Shown: piece after piece, positions 37,344-46,219 of the stretch
Layout of the letters: each line of letters begins with the position of its first letter
Position numbering within the stretch: the stretch's first letter is position 1
NCBI GenBank assembly: GCA_041396985.1
Contig: JAWKXO010000005.1
Span: 1 to 64,000, forward strand
Direction of reading: 5' to 3'
Source: Emcibacteraceae bacterium
GTDB taxonomy: Bacteria; Pseudomonadota; Alphaproteobacteria; Sphingomonadales; Emcibacteraceae
Length of the DNA stretch: 64,000 nt
The notes under the pieces: model-generated
Seen by the model: only the letters and a program-made list of their open reading frames with translations
Database searches by the model: none
What the model was told of the DNA's origin: nothing
Program-made: the position numbers and the translations under genes

Positions 37344-37907
37344 ATGGTCACATTCCCGCCTTTAAAATCGGTTTTTACCCATGTGATCGCCCGCGGTGAC
37401 AAGGTTGAGCTTCAACTTCCTTCCATGAGCCACAAAAAACAGTTTATGGATTTTGTTAACCGCAACCGGGATTTCCATGAACCCTGGGTCTTTGTGTCCG
37501 GTGATCCGGCCTATTATGATCAGTATATCCGGCGTATGAAAATGGGAAAAATGATCGGCTTTTTCGTCTTTACGCGAGATGATAACCAGTTTGCCGGGGT
37601 CGTTAATCTGAACAGTATCCGGCTGGACCCGTTCAGTTCCGCAAGCCTTGGCTATTACGCAGAAGAAAGCCTATGTGGCAATGGTTATATGAAGGAAGCG
37701 ATCAGGCTGGTGCTTGCCCACGCTTTTCAGAAAATCGGCCTAAACCGGGTTGAGGTCAACATTCAGCCGGGAAATACCGCCTCTATCCGGCTGGTTAAAG
37801 CAGTCGGATTTGAGAAGGAAGGTTTTTCCAGAAAGTATCTGCAAATCGGCAATGACTATCGCGACCATGAAAGATGGGCCTACCTCGCCGAGGATTTTTC
37901 GGAATAA
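37344..37907 (+). CDS. GNAT-family N-acetyltransferase (RimJ/RimL-like)
   Basis: The 187-aa product has the GNAT core: FAGVVNLNSI, then the acetyl-CoA segment SLGYYAEESLCGNGYMKEAI with the degenerate Q/RxxGxG-type loop. The following helix and strand read RVEVNIQPGNTASIRLVKAVGFEKEGF, typical of the ribosomal-protein acetyltransferase subgroup. It would acetylate an N-terminal or side-chain amine; the target is unknown. It follows parC by 19 bases and is followed by a strong terminator. Confidence 0.88.
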   Translation: MVTFPPLKSVFTHVIARGDKVELQLPSMSHKKQFMDFVNRNRDFHEPWVFVSGDPAYYDQYIRRMKMGKMIGFFVFTRDDNQFAGVVNLNSIRLDPFSSASLGYYAEESLCGNGYMKEAIRLVLAHAFQKIGLNRVEVNIQPGNTASIRLVKAVGFEKEGFSRKYLQIGNDYRDHERWAYLAEDFSE

Positions 37908-37911
37908 AAAA

Positions 37912-37939
37912 AACACGGGTCAGATTTCTGACCCGTGTT
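37912..37939. terminator. Strong bidirectional terminator
   Basis: AACACGGGTCAG (37912-37923) pairs perfectly with CTGACCCGTGTT (37928-37939) around a 4-base loop. On the minus strand a run of seven U follows at once; on the plus strand the sequence continues AAATCAATTTTT. It ends both the parC-acetyltransferase unit and the convergent cold-shock gene. Confidence 0.85.
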
Positions 37940-37965
37940 AAATCAATTTTTAAAGTGGGCTTTAA

Positions 37966-38169
37966 TTAAGCCGCTGTTAAATTACAAGCGGCTTGTTTGC
38001 CTCTGTCTTCCTGAACGTCATATTGAATTTTCTGACCTTCATCGAGAGATGAAAGCTCAGATTTCTGAAGCGCAGAAATGTGAACAAAGACGTCTTTGCC
38101 GCCATTGTCAGGCTCAATAAAGCCAAAACCTTTTGTCGGATTAAACCATTTAATTGTACCAGTTGCCAT
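37966..38169 (-). CDS. Cold-shock-domain protein
   Basis: The true start is the ATG at 38169 (MATGTIKWFNPTKGFGFIEP) with GGAGAAACAAA before it. The frame open further upstream reads through the untranslated leader. The 67-aa product is a single OB-fold with RNP1 KGFGFI and RNP2 VFVHIS. It binds single-stranded RNA and DNA and acts as an RNA chaperone. A second family member lies at 60180-60386. Confidence 0.95.
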   Translation of the reverse strand: MATGTIKWFNPTKGFGFIEPDNGGKDVFVHISALQKSELSSLDEGQKIQYDVQEDRGKQAACNLTAA

Positions 38170-38485
38170 TTTGTTTCTCCTTATGCAAATATTGGTAAGT
38201 TGTTTAATCACGGTAGTGTGATCAAACAGAAAGTTTGATAAAGACTTACGTCTATTACCCTCTACTGAATCTAAATATTTGGAAAGAGAAGCGGATGTTA
38301 TTGGTAATGTATTAGTCAAACGTATGTCCATAGACACTTCTTTTGCTAACAAGTCAACATAATTCGCAAATCCTTTAAGAAAAGACAGATATATTTATTA
38401 TATTGAATAACATATCCAATTTCCTAATTTTTTTGGAAAATTGGTGTTAATATTCATTGGCAGTAATAAAAATAGGGACGGAAAG
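38170..38485. other. Divergent non-coding region with cold-shock gene leader
   Basis: The left part is the likely long 5' leader of the cold-shock gene (minus strand); such genes commonly have structured leaders that respond to temperature. The right part holds the promoter of the class V aminotransferase. I see no strong hairpin or separate gene. Open frames crossing it lack ribosome binding sites. Confidence 0.4.
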
Positions 38486-39727
38486 ATGGAAAATAGACGG
38501 GACTTTCTAAAAGGATCGGCAATTGGCACACTGGCGCTATTGGGGACGGTTGGGGCACAGGCGGCGATTTCGGATAAAAAGGATAATTTTGATGATATTG
38601 ACCGGCTAAGTGACGATCAGATATTTGCGCGGGTTAAAAATACGCTTCTGGTGCCGGATAATATGGCTTATTTTAATACTGGCACTCTTGGACCGTCACC
38701 GGAATTTCTTATAGATCATGTCTGCGCGACAATGCGTGAGCTGGAAGCAAACCCTGCTCTTGGCAATACCGGCCCCATCGGAAGCAAAATGGACCAGACT
38801 CGCGTCAATGTGGCAAATTTCATTGGTGCTGATGTTGATGAAATCATACTGACCCGCAACACAACGGAAGGGATAAATACCGTCTGTGGTGGTCTTGAAT
38901 GGAACGCGGGTGATGAGATACTGACCTCCAATCATGAACATGGCAGCGCGGAAAATGGCCTTGAATATCTGGTCCTGACCAAGGGGGCCGTACTTAAGAA
39001 ATTTGAAATGCCGATGCCGGCCAAAAATAAACAGCAGATTATTGATCTCGTGCTGGAAAATATAACACCAAAAACAAAAATGCTCATGCTAAGCCATGTA
39101 ATTACCGTTTCCGGTCTTCGTATGCCGATCAGGGAAATAGCGGAAATTGCCCGGGACCGCGGTATTTTCTTTATAGTCGACGGGGCACAGGCGCCGGGCA
39201 TGATTAATGTGAATGTTCATGAGCTTGGCTGTGATATATATGCATTCAGTGGTCATAAGTGGCTTTTGGGGCCAAAGGAAACAGGTATCCTTTATATCCG
39301 GAAAGCAGTGCAGAAAAAAGTCACCAGCACCTTTTATCTGGATGGATATACCGCCTATACCAAATCATCAGGAACGCGAAATTTTGCCATCATTATAGGC
39401 TTTGGTGAAATTGTCGCCTGGTTTGATAAAATCGGTAAGGAACGAATTGAAAAAAGGTGCCTGTCCCTGGCGCATTATTGCCGTGAGCAATTAAAGGATA
39501 TTAAAGGGACCTCTTTATTGTCCGCGACTGATCCGGAACTGGCATCAGCGATTGTCACCATAAGTCTTGATAGTGTCCCAAACAGGCAGGTTTATGATAA
39601 AATGTGGGATCAGGATATCATCCCCAAAGCTATTGAGTATAATGCCCTGCGTATTTCCAATCATATGTTTACTAGCAATGCGGATGTTGATCGATTTGTT
39701 AAAATATTGAAAGAGGAGCTAGCCTAA
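38486..39727 (+). CDS. Tat-exported class V (PLP-dependent) aminotransferase-fold protein
   Basis: The ATG at 38486 is preceded by GGGACGGAAAG; the 413-aa product opens with MENRRDFLKGSAIGTLALLG, a twin-arginine export signal. The rest is class V: TGTLGPSP, LTRNTTEGINTV, IFFIVDGAQAPG with the cofactor Asp, and SGHKWLLGPKETGILY with the PLP-binding Lys258. It resembles isopenicillin-N epimerase/cysteine desulfurase-like proteins. Folding with PLP before export through Tat makes biochemical sense. The substrate is unknown, and no neighbouring gene explains the role. Confidence 0.88.
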   Translation: MENRRDFLKGSAIGTLALLGTVGAQAAISDKKDNFDDIDRLSDDQIFARVKNTLLVPDNMAYFNTGTLGPSPEFLIDHVCATMRELEANPALGNTGPIGSKMDQTRVNVANFIGADVDEIILTRNTTEGINTVCGGLEWNAGDEILTSNHEHGSAENGLEYLVLTKGAVLKKFEMPMPAKNKQQIIDLVLENITPKTKMLMLSHVITVSGLRMPIREIAEIARDRGIFFIVDGAQAPGMINVNVHELGCDIYAFSGHKWLLGPKETGILYIRKAVQKKVTSTFYLDGYTAYTKSSGTRNFAIIIGFGEIVAWFDKIGKERIEKRCLSLAHYCREQLKDIKGTSLLSATDPELASAIVTISLDSVPNRQVYDKMWDQDIIPKAIEYNALRISNHMFTSNADVDRFVKILKEELA

Positions 39728-39732
39728 AAAGG

Positions 39733-39779
39733 AAATTCCCCACCGATAAGAGCATTATGCCCTTCCCGGCGGGGAATTT
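39733..39779. terminator. Terminator-type hairpin between convergent genes
   Basis: AAATTCCCCACCG (39733-39745) pairs with CGGCGGGGAATTT (39767-39779) with a single mismatch; the loop is 21 bases. U-rich sequence follows on both strands (AATTTTGAT on plus, CCTTTTTAGG on minus). It separates the aminotransferase and the methyltransferase genes. Confidence 0.65.
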
Positions 39780-39805
39780 AATTTTGATACCCTGTTTTGC
39801 GTTAT

Positions 39806-40549
39806 TTATTTAATTTTCATAAATGGAATAAGCATCGGGACTTCATTAAGGTATTTTTTATAGCGCTCACCCAGTAGCGAGGCGATGTCTTTTTCTTCGT
39901 GCGGGATGGCAATCAGGATTTCTGCTGTCATCATGGTCGCAAAAAGAAAATGGCCTGCGGACATGGTTGGTGTTGACCAGAAGGCCAGCACAAACCCGGT
40001 ATAAAGCGGATGACGCACCAGTTTATAAAAGAGCGGCTGGACAAATTTAAAACCTGATGGTGCTTTTCCGGTAAAGTTTGTATAGATCTGCTCAAGCCCG
40101 AAAAGTTCAAAATGATTGATCAGGAATGTGGAGATCAGCACAATTGCGTATCCGGCAAGGCTCACACCCCAGAGCACATAAATCCAGAAATTGCTTTCAA
40201 GCTGCCAGATAATATCGGGCATTGGCTGCCAGTAATAATAAAGCACCAGGAGTGTTACGGCAGAAACCAAAACATAGGTGCTCCGTTCCATCGCATGTGG
40301 AATGACTTTCGTCCAGCGTTCCTTAAACCATGGACGGGCCATGATTGAATGTGTTGATGAAAACAGCACGAGCAGTGCAATATTGATCAGCATTGAAGGT
40401 CCGAGTGATCCGGCCACCCCGTTATCAATGGTTTTTGTAACAAAAGGCAAATTGTCAAAATTACCGACAAATGCCACCAGATAAGCCAATGCTACCAAAG
40501 CCAGTGCATAGCTTAATACCCCGTAGAGTAGAATTAATAATCTTCCCAT
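39806..40549 (-). CDS. mddA: Methanethiol S-methyltransferase-like membrane protein (MddA/NnrU-type)
   Basis: The start is taken at 40549 (MGRLLILLYGVLSYALALVA), with AGGAAAT just before it. The 247-aa protein has about five or six membrane helices. It carries LFSSTHSIMARPWFK and ERSTYVLVSAVTLLVLYYYW, and near the end PLFYKLVRHPLYTGFVLAFW, a motif of the isoprenylcysteine-methyltransferase-like fold that binds SAM, then IPHEEKDIASLLGERYKKY. The whole pattern matches MddA, which makes dimethyl sulfide from methanethiol. The assignment rests on recalled family features, not a search. Confidence 0.75.
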   Translation of the reverse strand: MGRLLILLYGVLSYALALVALAYLVAFVGNFDNLPFVTKTIDNGVAGSLGPSMLINIALLVLFSSTHSIMARPWFKERWTKVIPHAMERSTYVLVSAVTLLVLYYYWQPMPDIIWQLESNFWIYVLWGVSLAGYAIVLISTFLINHFELFGLEQIYTNFTGKAPSGFKFVQPLFYKLVRHPLYTGFVLAFWSTPTMSAGHFLFATMMTAEILIAIPHEEKDIASLLGERYKKYLNEVPMLIPFMKIK

Positions 40550-40757
40550 TTTTATTTCCTTTAGTGAAATTGATTCGTTCAAGTAGGCAAATATCTACCT
40601 GCGAAAGTTAAATTAAACTAGTTCACAAACTGTACTCTTTTAAAATCAATGACTTAATAAAATAAAAATAGAATAATTCACTTACTGTACCACGTTTAAA
40701 TAATATTTTGCCGGGACAGCAATATACGTTAAGCTCCATATTATAAGGGAAGCATGA

Positions 40758-41492
40758 ATGATATTACGCCGTTTTATGAAAAATGTTACGAAACAGAATT
40801 GGATTGCAGTAGCTCTTGATCTGATTGTCGTGATTGTCGGTATTTTCCTCGGCCTTCAGGTTCAGTCATGGTATGACGGGCGTAAGACAAAATCGCAGGA
40901 ATATAAGTATCTGGAAAACCTGCATCAGGATATCGAAGCAAATCTCAAACTTATTTTTGAGGGCTATAGTGAACAGAAAGACATTCAGAATGGTATCATC
41001 AATATATTGGATTATTATGCTGGCGAAAAAGGGCTGGACGCATTGACCAGCGCCGATTGCAGTGCCCTCGCCCTTTCCCATAAACAGGCAAACCCTATTT
41101 CCAACCTTCCTGTTGCACAGGAACTGGTCAGCAGCGGCAATTTTCAGATTATATCGGATGAAAATATCAGGCGCGCCATGTCGGATTATATTTCAATTCT
41201 TGATCTGCTTCGCGACAGACGGGAAAGCACCCAGCTTTTTATGGTGGATATGACATCTCTCTACCCGGAAATCATTAATGTTGATCTGAAAATTGCGAGG
41301 AAAAGACTTGAAAATATAGCCCCCTCCCATCAGTGCCATTTTGAAGCGGGCGCGACAAATACGCTGTTTAAAAACCAGCTTGCCATGAATTCAACAAGGC
41401 AGTGGCAGCTGACCCGCACCATTGAAGAACAACTGGCATCCCTTGAAAAACTGCATCAGCTGGTCGATCAAAGGCTTGGGATTACTCATTAA
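40758..41492 (+). CDS. Membrane-anchored DUF6090-type protein
   Basis: The 244-aa product has a short cytoplasmic tail and one N-terminal membrane helix (about residues 17-37, VALDLIVVIVGIFLGLQVQSW). A mostly helical domain follows, containing YKYLENLHQDIEANL and a long helical C-terminus. The pattern 'R.....k.. W.av.lD..vvvvGvflGlq...W' is that of the DUF6090 family, which is common in alphaproteobacteria and has no known role. It reads toward the convergent membrane-protein gene and overlaps its end by 11 bases. Confidence 0.7.
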   Translation: MILRRFMKNVTKQNWIAVALDLIVVIVGIFLGLQVQSWYDGRKTKSQEYKYLENLHQDIEANLKLIFEGYSEQKDIQNGIINILDYYAGEKGLDALTSADCSALALSHKQANPISNLPVAQELVSSGNFQIISDENIRRAMSDYISILDLLRDRRESTQLFMVDMTSLYPEIINVDLKIARKRLENIAPSHQCHFEAGATNTLFKNQLAMNSTRQWQLTRTIEEQLASLEKLHQLVDQRLGITH

Positions 41493-42312
41493 GTTCCTCT
41501 TTTTCAACCGATCTGACGGCATAAATGGCTATTGCCGCAGTGATGGTTATAACGACAATGGATATAATAAAGGCCAATAATTCAAATCCATAATTGATTT
41601 TAAGCAGCGTATCCATTGGATTGATGGTTTTATCCTCAGTCAGTTTTCTAACCAATGGATTACGCACATTATATATCAATCCCGGATAATTATAGAGTAG
41701 CGCCAGGCTGGCTATATAAAGGGTTAACAGAATTTTATAATTTATTACTTTAACTAAGTTAATTATCTTATTGATATTTAAATATAAAATATTTTTAAAA
41801 ATTTTCATAGAAACTACATTGATCAGAAAAATGATGGTCATGACGGGTTTGATGAAAAGCTGGTGGATTAAAGATATCCGCATTTCATTGGCTAAAGGAT
41901 CAATGAGGAGCCCGGATATATAAATTATAGCCCAAATTGTGGGAATCAGAAGCAAAAGAGGTTTGGAGAAGTTCCTGATCTGCTGCCAGAGTGTTGAAAT
42001 GGAAACGGCTCCCTTCTGATCACTTTCTTGGCAGACAAAAATGATAATGCTTATGAATAAATAGTTTTTCGCATTGATAATAAAACTATAAAGCGCCAGC
42101 AGCCCCTCGTCTTTTATATGCTGATAGGTCGCCCCTTCACCCGGCTGATAAAAAGATTGCGTAAATAGACCGGGAATTTTGATCAGTATCGCCATGATCA
42201 GATAGAGCAAAATACCGTAAAAAATAATGGTATAAAATGACTTGCCGATGCGCTTTGGCGCTGAAATGCTGTAATTTATAAAGTCGGTGAATGTTTGTTC
42301 CCGGTCTGGCAA
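41482..42312 (-). CDS. Polytopic membrane protein of unknown function
   Basis: The 276-aa product has about six hydrophobic helices: FYTIIFYGILLYLIMAIL, LFISIIIFVC, LLLLIPTIWAIIYISGLL, IIFLINVVSM, ILLTLYIASLALLY and a C-terminal LLAFIISIVVITITAAIAIY. No transporter or enzyme motif is seen. It lies 11 bases after the FAD oxidoreductase on the same strand, so it may be the last gene of that unit. I do not recognise the family. Confidence 0.6.
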   Translation of the reverse strand: MPDREQTFTDFINYSISAPKRIGKSFYTIIFYGILLYLIMAILIKIPGLFTQSFYQPGEGATYQHIKDEGLLALYSFIINAKNYLFISIIIFVCQESDQKGAVSISTLWQQIRNFSKPLLLLIPTIWAIIYISGLLIDPLANEMRISLIHQLFIKPVMTIIFLINVVSMKIFKNILYLNINKIINLVKVINYKILLTLYIASLALLYNYPGLIYNVRNPLVRKLTEDKTINPMDTLLKINYGFELLAFIISIVVITITAAIAIYAVRSVEKEELNE

Positions 42313-42323
42313 GGCAATATCCC

Positions 42324-43697
42324 CTATATGCGTTGATTGAGGATTATTTTACTGCCGTCAAAATAGCGCTTCAATTGGAACGGGGAAAGATCAATGCCAC
42401 TGTCCTGCCCGCTGATCATACCGGCGATCGCCTTCCCGGCGCCGGGGCCAATGCCAAAACCATGACCGCTGAAGCCGGTGGCGATATAAAAGCCGGGTAT
42501 TTTCTCGCTTTCACAGATGACGGGGACCGCGTCCGGCGTGGTTTCAATCATTCCTGCCCAGCTTTCAGCAAATTTAATGTCGGGATAGGCCGGGAAAAGG
42601 CGGGTGAAAGCCTTTATCATTGACTTTAAAGTTGGTTCATCCGGATCAGGGTTTAACACCCTTGTCCGCTCAAACGGGGACGGTGTATCCATCGGCCAAC
42701 GGACCGGAATGGAAAGCTCATCAAAAAAATCGCTGCCAATGGACAGGTGCAAATGTTTAAATTCCTCAATAAATGCCGGCAGAAACTTAAGCGCATAGCG
42801 GAATGTTGACGGGGTGATCGAATGGTTCATATAGGATTCACTGGCAACCGTATAACCGCCATCCTGCCGCCGTCGCAGACCAAGCCCCCCGCCATAAAGT
42901 TCCCCGTCAAATATTTTTTCGAGTTTTTCGGTGCGGGCCACGGTGCCTTTAACTTTTAACTGCGGCAGGCGGATGCCATGAAAACGGCAGAAAAGAGAGG
43001 TCCACGCCCCACCGGCGCAAAGCACCTGTGTTGCATTAATGGTGCCATATTCAGTGATGACACCGCTGACACGCCCGGCCGATTGCTCCATACCCCTTAC
43101 GGCGCAAGTGGTGAGGATTGTTGCCCCTTCCCTTACCGCTGCACGGGCAATGGCGGGGGCCGCCAGATGCGGTTCCGCCCGACCGTCACTTGGTGTGTGC
43201 AGGGCGCCGGGCCAGTTTTCTGAAGCGCCGTGGATATGGGCTTTGAGCTCAGCCGCGCTCAATAGCCGCGTATCAAGGCCGAAATGTCGGGCGGTTTTAA
43301 GCCAGTCCTCATAACGCGCAAGCTCTTTTTCCGATTTGGCAGCATAAATGCAGCCGGTCCGGTGAAAGCCGACATCCTCACCAATATCCTTTTCCAGATT
43401 TGCCCAGATATTCATGCTTTCAATCATCATGGGAAGCTCACGGGCATCACGGCATTGTTTTCTGACCCAGCCCCAGTTACGGCCCGATTGCTCACCCGCA
43501 ATATGCCCTTTTTCGCACAGGACAATATTAATACCCGCTTTTGCGAGAAAATAAGCTGTTGAAACACCAACTATACCGCCGCCAATAATCACCACATCGG
43601 CGGAATTAGGGATTTTATCCGGCCGCACAAACGGTTTTTCCCAGGTTTGGGAGACAAGATTATCTGGAACTGGCTTATCTGGTTCTGGCGGAGCCAT
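42324..43697 (-). CDS. FAD-dependent oxidoreductase (DAO/DadA-like)
   Basis: The 457-aa protein has the FAD-binding dinucleotide fold near residue 35: DVVIIGGGIVGVSTAYFLAK followed by the acidic strand end IVLCEKG. SGRNWGWVRKQCRD follows, and the C-terminal FAD contact reads GFYIATGFSGHGFGIGPGAG. This is the D-amino-acid dehydrogenase/glycine oxidase-like superfamily. It would oxidise an amine, perhaps an amino acid or opine. No membrane segment is seen. It begins 9 bases after the DUF1326 gene and is co-transcribed with it. Confidence 0.88.
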   Translation of the reverse strand: MAPPEPDKPVPDNLVSQTWEKPFVRPDKIPNSADVVIIGGGIVGVSTAYFLAKAGINIVLCEKGHIAGEQSGRNWGWVRKQCRDARELPMMIESMNIWANLEKDIGEDVGFHRTGCIYAAKSEKELARYEDWLKTARHFGLDTRLLSAAELKAHIHGASENWPGALHTPSDGRAEPHLAAPAIARAAVREGATILTTCAVRGMEQSAGRVSGVITEYGTINATQVLCAGGAWTSLFCRFHGIRLPQLKVKGTVARTEKLEKIFDGELYGGGLGLRRRQDGGYTVASESYMNHSITPSTFRYALKFLPAFIEEFKHLHLSIGSDFFDELSIPVRWPMDTPSPFERTRVLNPDPDEPTLKSMIKAFTRLFPAYPDIKFAESWAGMIETTPDAVPVICESEKIPGFYIATGFSGHGFGIGPGAGKAIAGMISGQDSGIDLSPFQLKRYFDGSKIILNQRI

Positions 43698-43706
43698 AAT
43701 TGACGA

Positions 43707-44339
43707 TTACCCGCTGACAATCATCCGCGACGTAAAGCCGTTGGTGCCGGAATAGGACCATTGCCGGTCCGGATCATCATGGGTATGGTCGACGGACTCA
43801 TACTGCACATAATGATAAAAGGCCTTGTTCGGAAGGCCATCAACGGTGATTAATCCTCCGTCAATGCCGCGAAGCGGCTTCATTTCAACTTCGGACGCCG
43901 GGGTTTTATATTTAAGGACCAGATCATCCTGACGGGTCACTTCCAGGGGGACAACTTCAACCGATCTGGCCTGTTTTGAATATCCGGCGAAAGCAACAGG
44001 GAAAATGGCCTTGAACGCTTCCATCTGATCGTTGTTCATTTTGTCATCTAGATAGATACGGGCCCATTTGCCCATTTCAAAACTGACAAGAAAACGAACC
44101 CCGGCCAGATCCATATCGCCAATATTCCCTTTTTCAATTTCAATCAGGCGGTTTCCGTCACAGCGCAGCTTGGTCGGCAGACCAAAATTGCAGGGACAGG
44201 GAATTTCACAGCTGCAACATTCCGCAACGTTGGCTTCAAATGACCAGGTGGTTTCCGCTTTTGTTGGTTGACTTAATAACACCGGACTAATTGCGGCGGC
44301 ACCGATCAGTTTGTTAAAATCACGTCTTTTGATGGTCAT
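43707..44339 (-). CDS. Tat-exported DUF1326 protein
   Basis: The 210-aa product opens with MTIKRRDFNKLIGAAAISPV, a twin-arginine signal with cleavage near residue 27. The mature part carries the DUF1326 hallmark ECCSCEIPCPCNFG, a Cys-rich cluster that could bind metal, followed by a beta-rich body. The function of the family is unknown. It is the first gene of a unit with the FAD oxidoreductase; one product appears exported and the other cytoplasmic, so a direct complex is not obvious. Confidence 0.82.
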   Translation of the reverse strand: MTIKRRDFNKLIGAAAISPVLLSQPTKAETTWSFEANVAECCSCEIPCPCNFGLPTKLRCDGNRLIEIEKGNIGDMDLAGVRFLVSFEMGKWARIYLDDKMNNDQMEAFKAIFPVAFAGYSKQARSVEVVPLEVTRQDDLVLKYKTPASEVEMKPLRGIDGGLITVDGLPNKAFYHYVQYESVDHTHDDPDRQWSYSGTNGFTSRMIVSG

Positions 44340-44406
44340 TTTTCCCCTCCTTCTTGTTTCAATAAGAGGTAAGTTTACATCATTTAAGGGTGTTATTCAA
44401 AAACTA

Positions 44407-45045
44407 TTAAAGACCACTTTTCTGACGATCATATGCCAGCAAGATGGAACGGCCCTTTGCTTCTTTGTCTTCAGGATAAACCAGAATTTTTTTAAATCCG
44501 CTTTTTGTTAAAATGCTCGAATAGTCATCGATTGAAAGACTGTCATGAAACACTTTTTCACCGGCCACGGTTCCTGTAACGGCTCCTGCCTGATGGCCGA
44601 CGGTTAATAAAATGGCGCCACCCTTTTTGATGAGAGCACAAATGCGGGGTAAAGTTTTCCGTTGTTCTTCCTGTGATAAGTGGAAAAACGCATCCCAGCT
44701 ATAAATTCCACAATATATTTCATCAAATTCAAGTGAACGTATGTCACCGACAATCCAGTTGCCGGTTGGATGATTTTTCTTTGCAATTTCAATCATGGCC
44801 GGGGCGTAATCAAGACCGCAGACTTTGAAGCCTTTCCCTATAAAATAATCTGCAATCGGGCTGCCGGTTCCGCATCCGAGGTCAAGTAGATATGTCGGAC
44901 TTTCTATTGATCCAATAAACTGATCAAGCCATTTTTTCTCATAGAGAGTTTTCGGGCGAAGCATATCCCAGGCTTCAGCATTTTTTTCATAAACGCCCTT
45001 CGTTGCCAGTCTGATATTTTCCAGTTTGGATTTATTTGTCATCAT
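44407..45045 (-). CDS. Class I SAM-dependent methyltransferase
   Basis: The 212-aa product has the SAM-binding motif LLDLGCGTGSPIADYF (motif I), GLDYAPAMIEIAKK with the acidic ribose contact (motif II), WIVGDIRSLEF and the later LIKKGGAILLTVGH. The small size and free-standing fold fit small-molecule methylation. The substrate is unknown. It sits alone between the DUF1326 pair and a divergent metallo-hydrolase-like gene. Confidence 0.88.
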   Translation of the reverse strand: MMTNKSKLENIRLATKGVYEKNAEAWDMLRPKTLYEKKWLDQFIGSIESPTYLLDLGCGTGSPIADYFIGKGFKVCGLDYAPAMIEIAKKNHPTGNWIVGDIRSLEFDEIYCGIYSWDAFFHLSQEEQRKTLPRICALIKKGGAILLTVGHQAGAVTGTVAGEKVFHDSLSIDDYSSILTKSGFKKILVYPEDKEAKGRSILLAYDRQKSGL

Positions 45046-45176
45046 AATTCACTGTTATCAGTCCTTTTCGTTTCTAGCAATGTTGAAGTAACTACTATTT
45101 ATTACTTGCAAAAAGCAAGTTATTATGTATTCTTTAATTACTTTCATTTAACAAGTAAATATAAAAGGAATATAGG

Positions 45177-46148
45177 ATGCTGCCCAAACTGTTTGTCGTC
45201 ACCATAATTGCCCTTCTCATCACCAACATGGGACTGGCCCAATCACCCCCTGCCGGTTTTGTTCCCCCGCCCCTAAATCCAAAAGGGGTCATGCTAAAGG
45301 CTATTCCACTGGGATTAAACGTTTATGCCCTGGAATCGTCCCGTCCTCCTGTTGATAATGCCGGTTTTGTTGTCGGTGAAAAAGGCGTGCTGGTGATCGA
45401 CAGTCATATAAATGGTGAAATGGGAAAACAGATTATTGAAGCGGTCCGGTCAGTCACCGACAAGCCGATATTATATCTTGTTAATACCAACGGACATGCT
45501 GATCATACATTTGGCAATTATGTTTTCCCGCCCGAAACAATCATCATCGCCCAGAAACTGACAAAAGTGATGATGAGCCCGCCAATAGAGGAATTAAAGA
45601 CAAGAAATCTAGTTCTGGTGGGTGGTGATAAAAATGCCTTTGACGGTGTTGAAAAAAGAATGCCCAATCTGACCTTTGATAAATTTATGGAAATTGATCT
45701 GGGCGGCATCACTGTTGAACTGCACTATTTTGGTGCCGGTAATACATTCGGCGATACTGTGGTATACGTGCCATCCGTAAAAGCGGCGTGGACCGGCAAT
45801 CTTATCTTCGGGGATGGCTCGATCCCATTTTTGTTGCTTGGAAACACGGAAGCCTACATCAATACTTTAAACGCATTTCAAAAAGCATTTGATCTAAATA
45901 TTATCATTCCCGGGCATGGAATTCCGGCCCGACCCGCTATTTTTGATCGTTATGTTGATTATTTGAAAACGCTTGAAGAAGCAGTTGAACAGGCAATTGA
46001 AAAGAATTTAACGCTGGAGGAAACCTTGAAGTCCGTTACGCTTGAAAAGCGTTTCATGATCCCGGAGAATCTGTCCAGTCATGATTTTTATGCGGGTCTT
46101 CATCCGTTTAACGTGCAGAAAATCTATCTTGAAAAGAATGTCAGGTAA
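45177..46148 (+). CDS. Exported metallo-beta-lactamase-fold protein with altered metal ligands
   Basis: The 323-aa product has a signal peptide (1-21, FVVTIIALLITNMGLAQ) and an MBL fold. Where the family normally has HxHxDH it has TNGHADHTFGN, so the first His is Asn. Farther on, GAGNTFGDTVVYVP has Asn in the usual His position, and TGNLIFGDG has Asn for the bridging Asp. IIPGHGIP keeps the last His. NxHxDH alone recalls subclass B2 enzymes, but with the Asn for Asp a normal two-metal site is not possible. It may bind one metal or be inactive. It has an upstream gap of 131 bases to the divergent methyltransferase. Confidence 0.8.
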   Translation: MLPKLFVVTIIALLITNMGLAQSPPAGFVPPPLNPKGVMLKAIPLGLNVYALESSRPPVDNAGFVVGEKGVLVIDSHINGEMGKQIIEAVRSVTDKPILYLVNTNGHADHTFGNYVFPPETIIIAQKLTKVMMSPPIEELKTRNLVLVGGDKNAFDGVEKRMPNLTFDKFMEIDLGGITVELHYFGAGNTFGDTVVYVPSVKAAWTGNLIFGDGSIPFLLLGNTEAYINTLNAFQKAFDLNIIIPGHGIPARPAIFDRYVDYLKTLEEAVEQAIEKNLTLEETLKSVTLEKRFMIPENLSSHDFYAGLHPFNVQKIYLEKNVR

Positions 46149-46170
46149 TTATTACAGCATATAATCATAA

Positions 46171-46196
46171 AAAAAGGGGCAATATTGCCCCTTTTT
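46171..46196. terminator. Palindromic bidirectional terminator
   Basis: AAAAAGGGGCAAT joined to ATTGCCCCTTTTT gives a perfect 13-base palindrome ending in runs of U on both strands. It lies between the convergent MBL-fold gene and the universal stress protein gene. Confidence 0.85.
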
Positions 46197-46219
46197 CACA
46201 TATTTTAGTATTCTTATTA

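Noticed and set aside
37966..38352. A 128-residue reading of the cold-shock gene starting at 38352
   Set aside because: The first 61 residues lie in the untranslated leader; the cold-shock fold and a good binding site begin at 38169.
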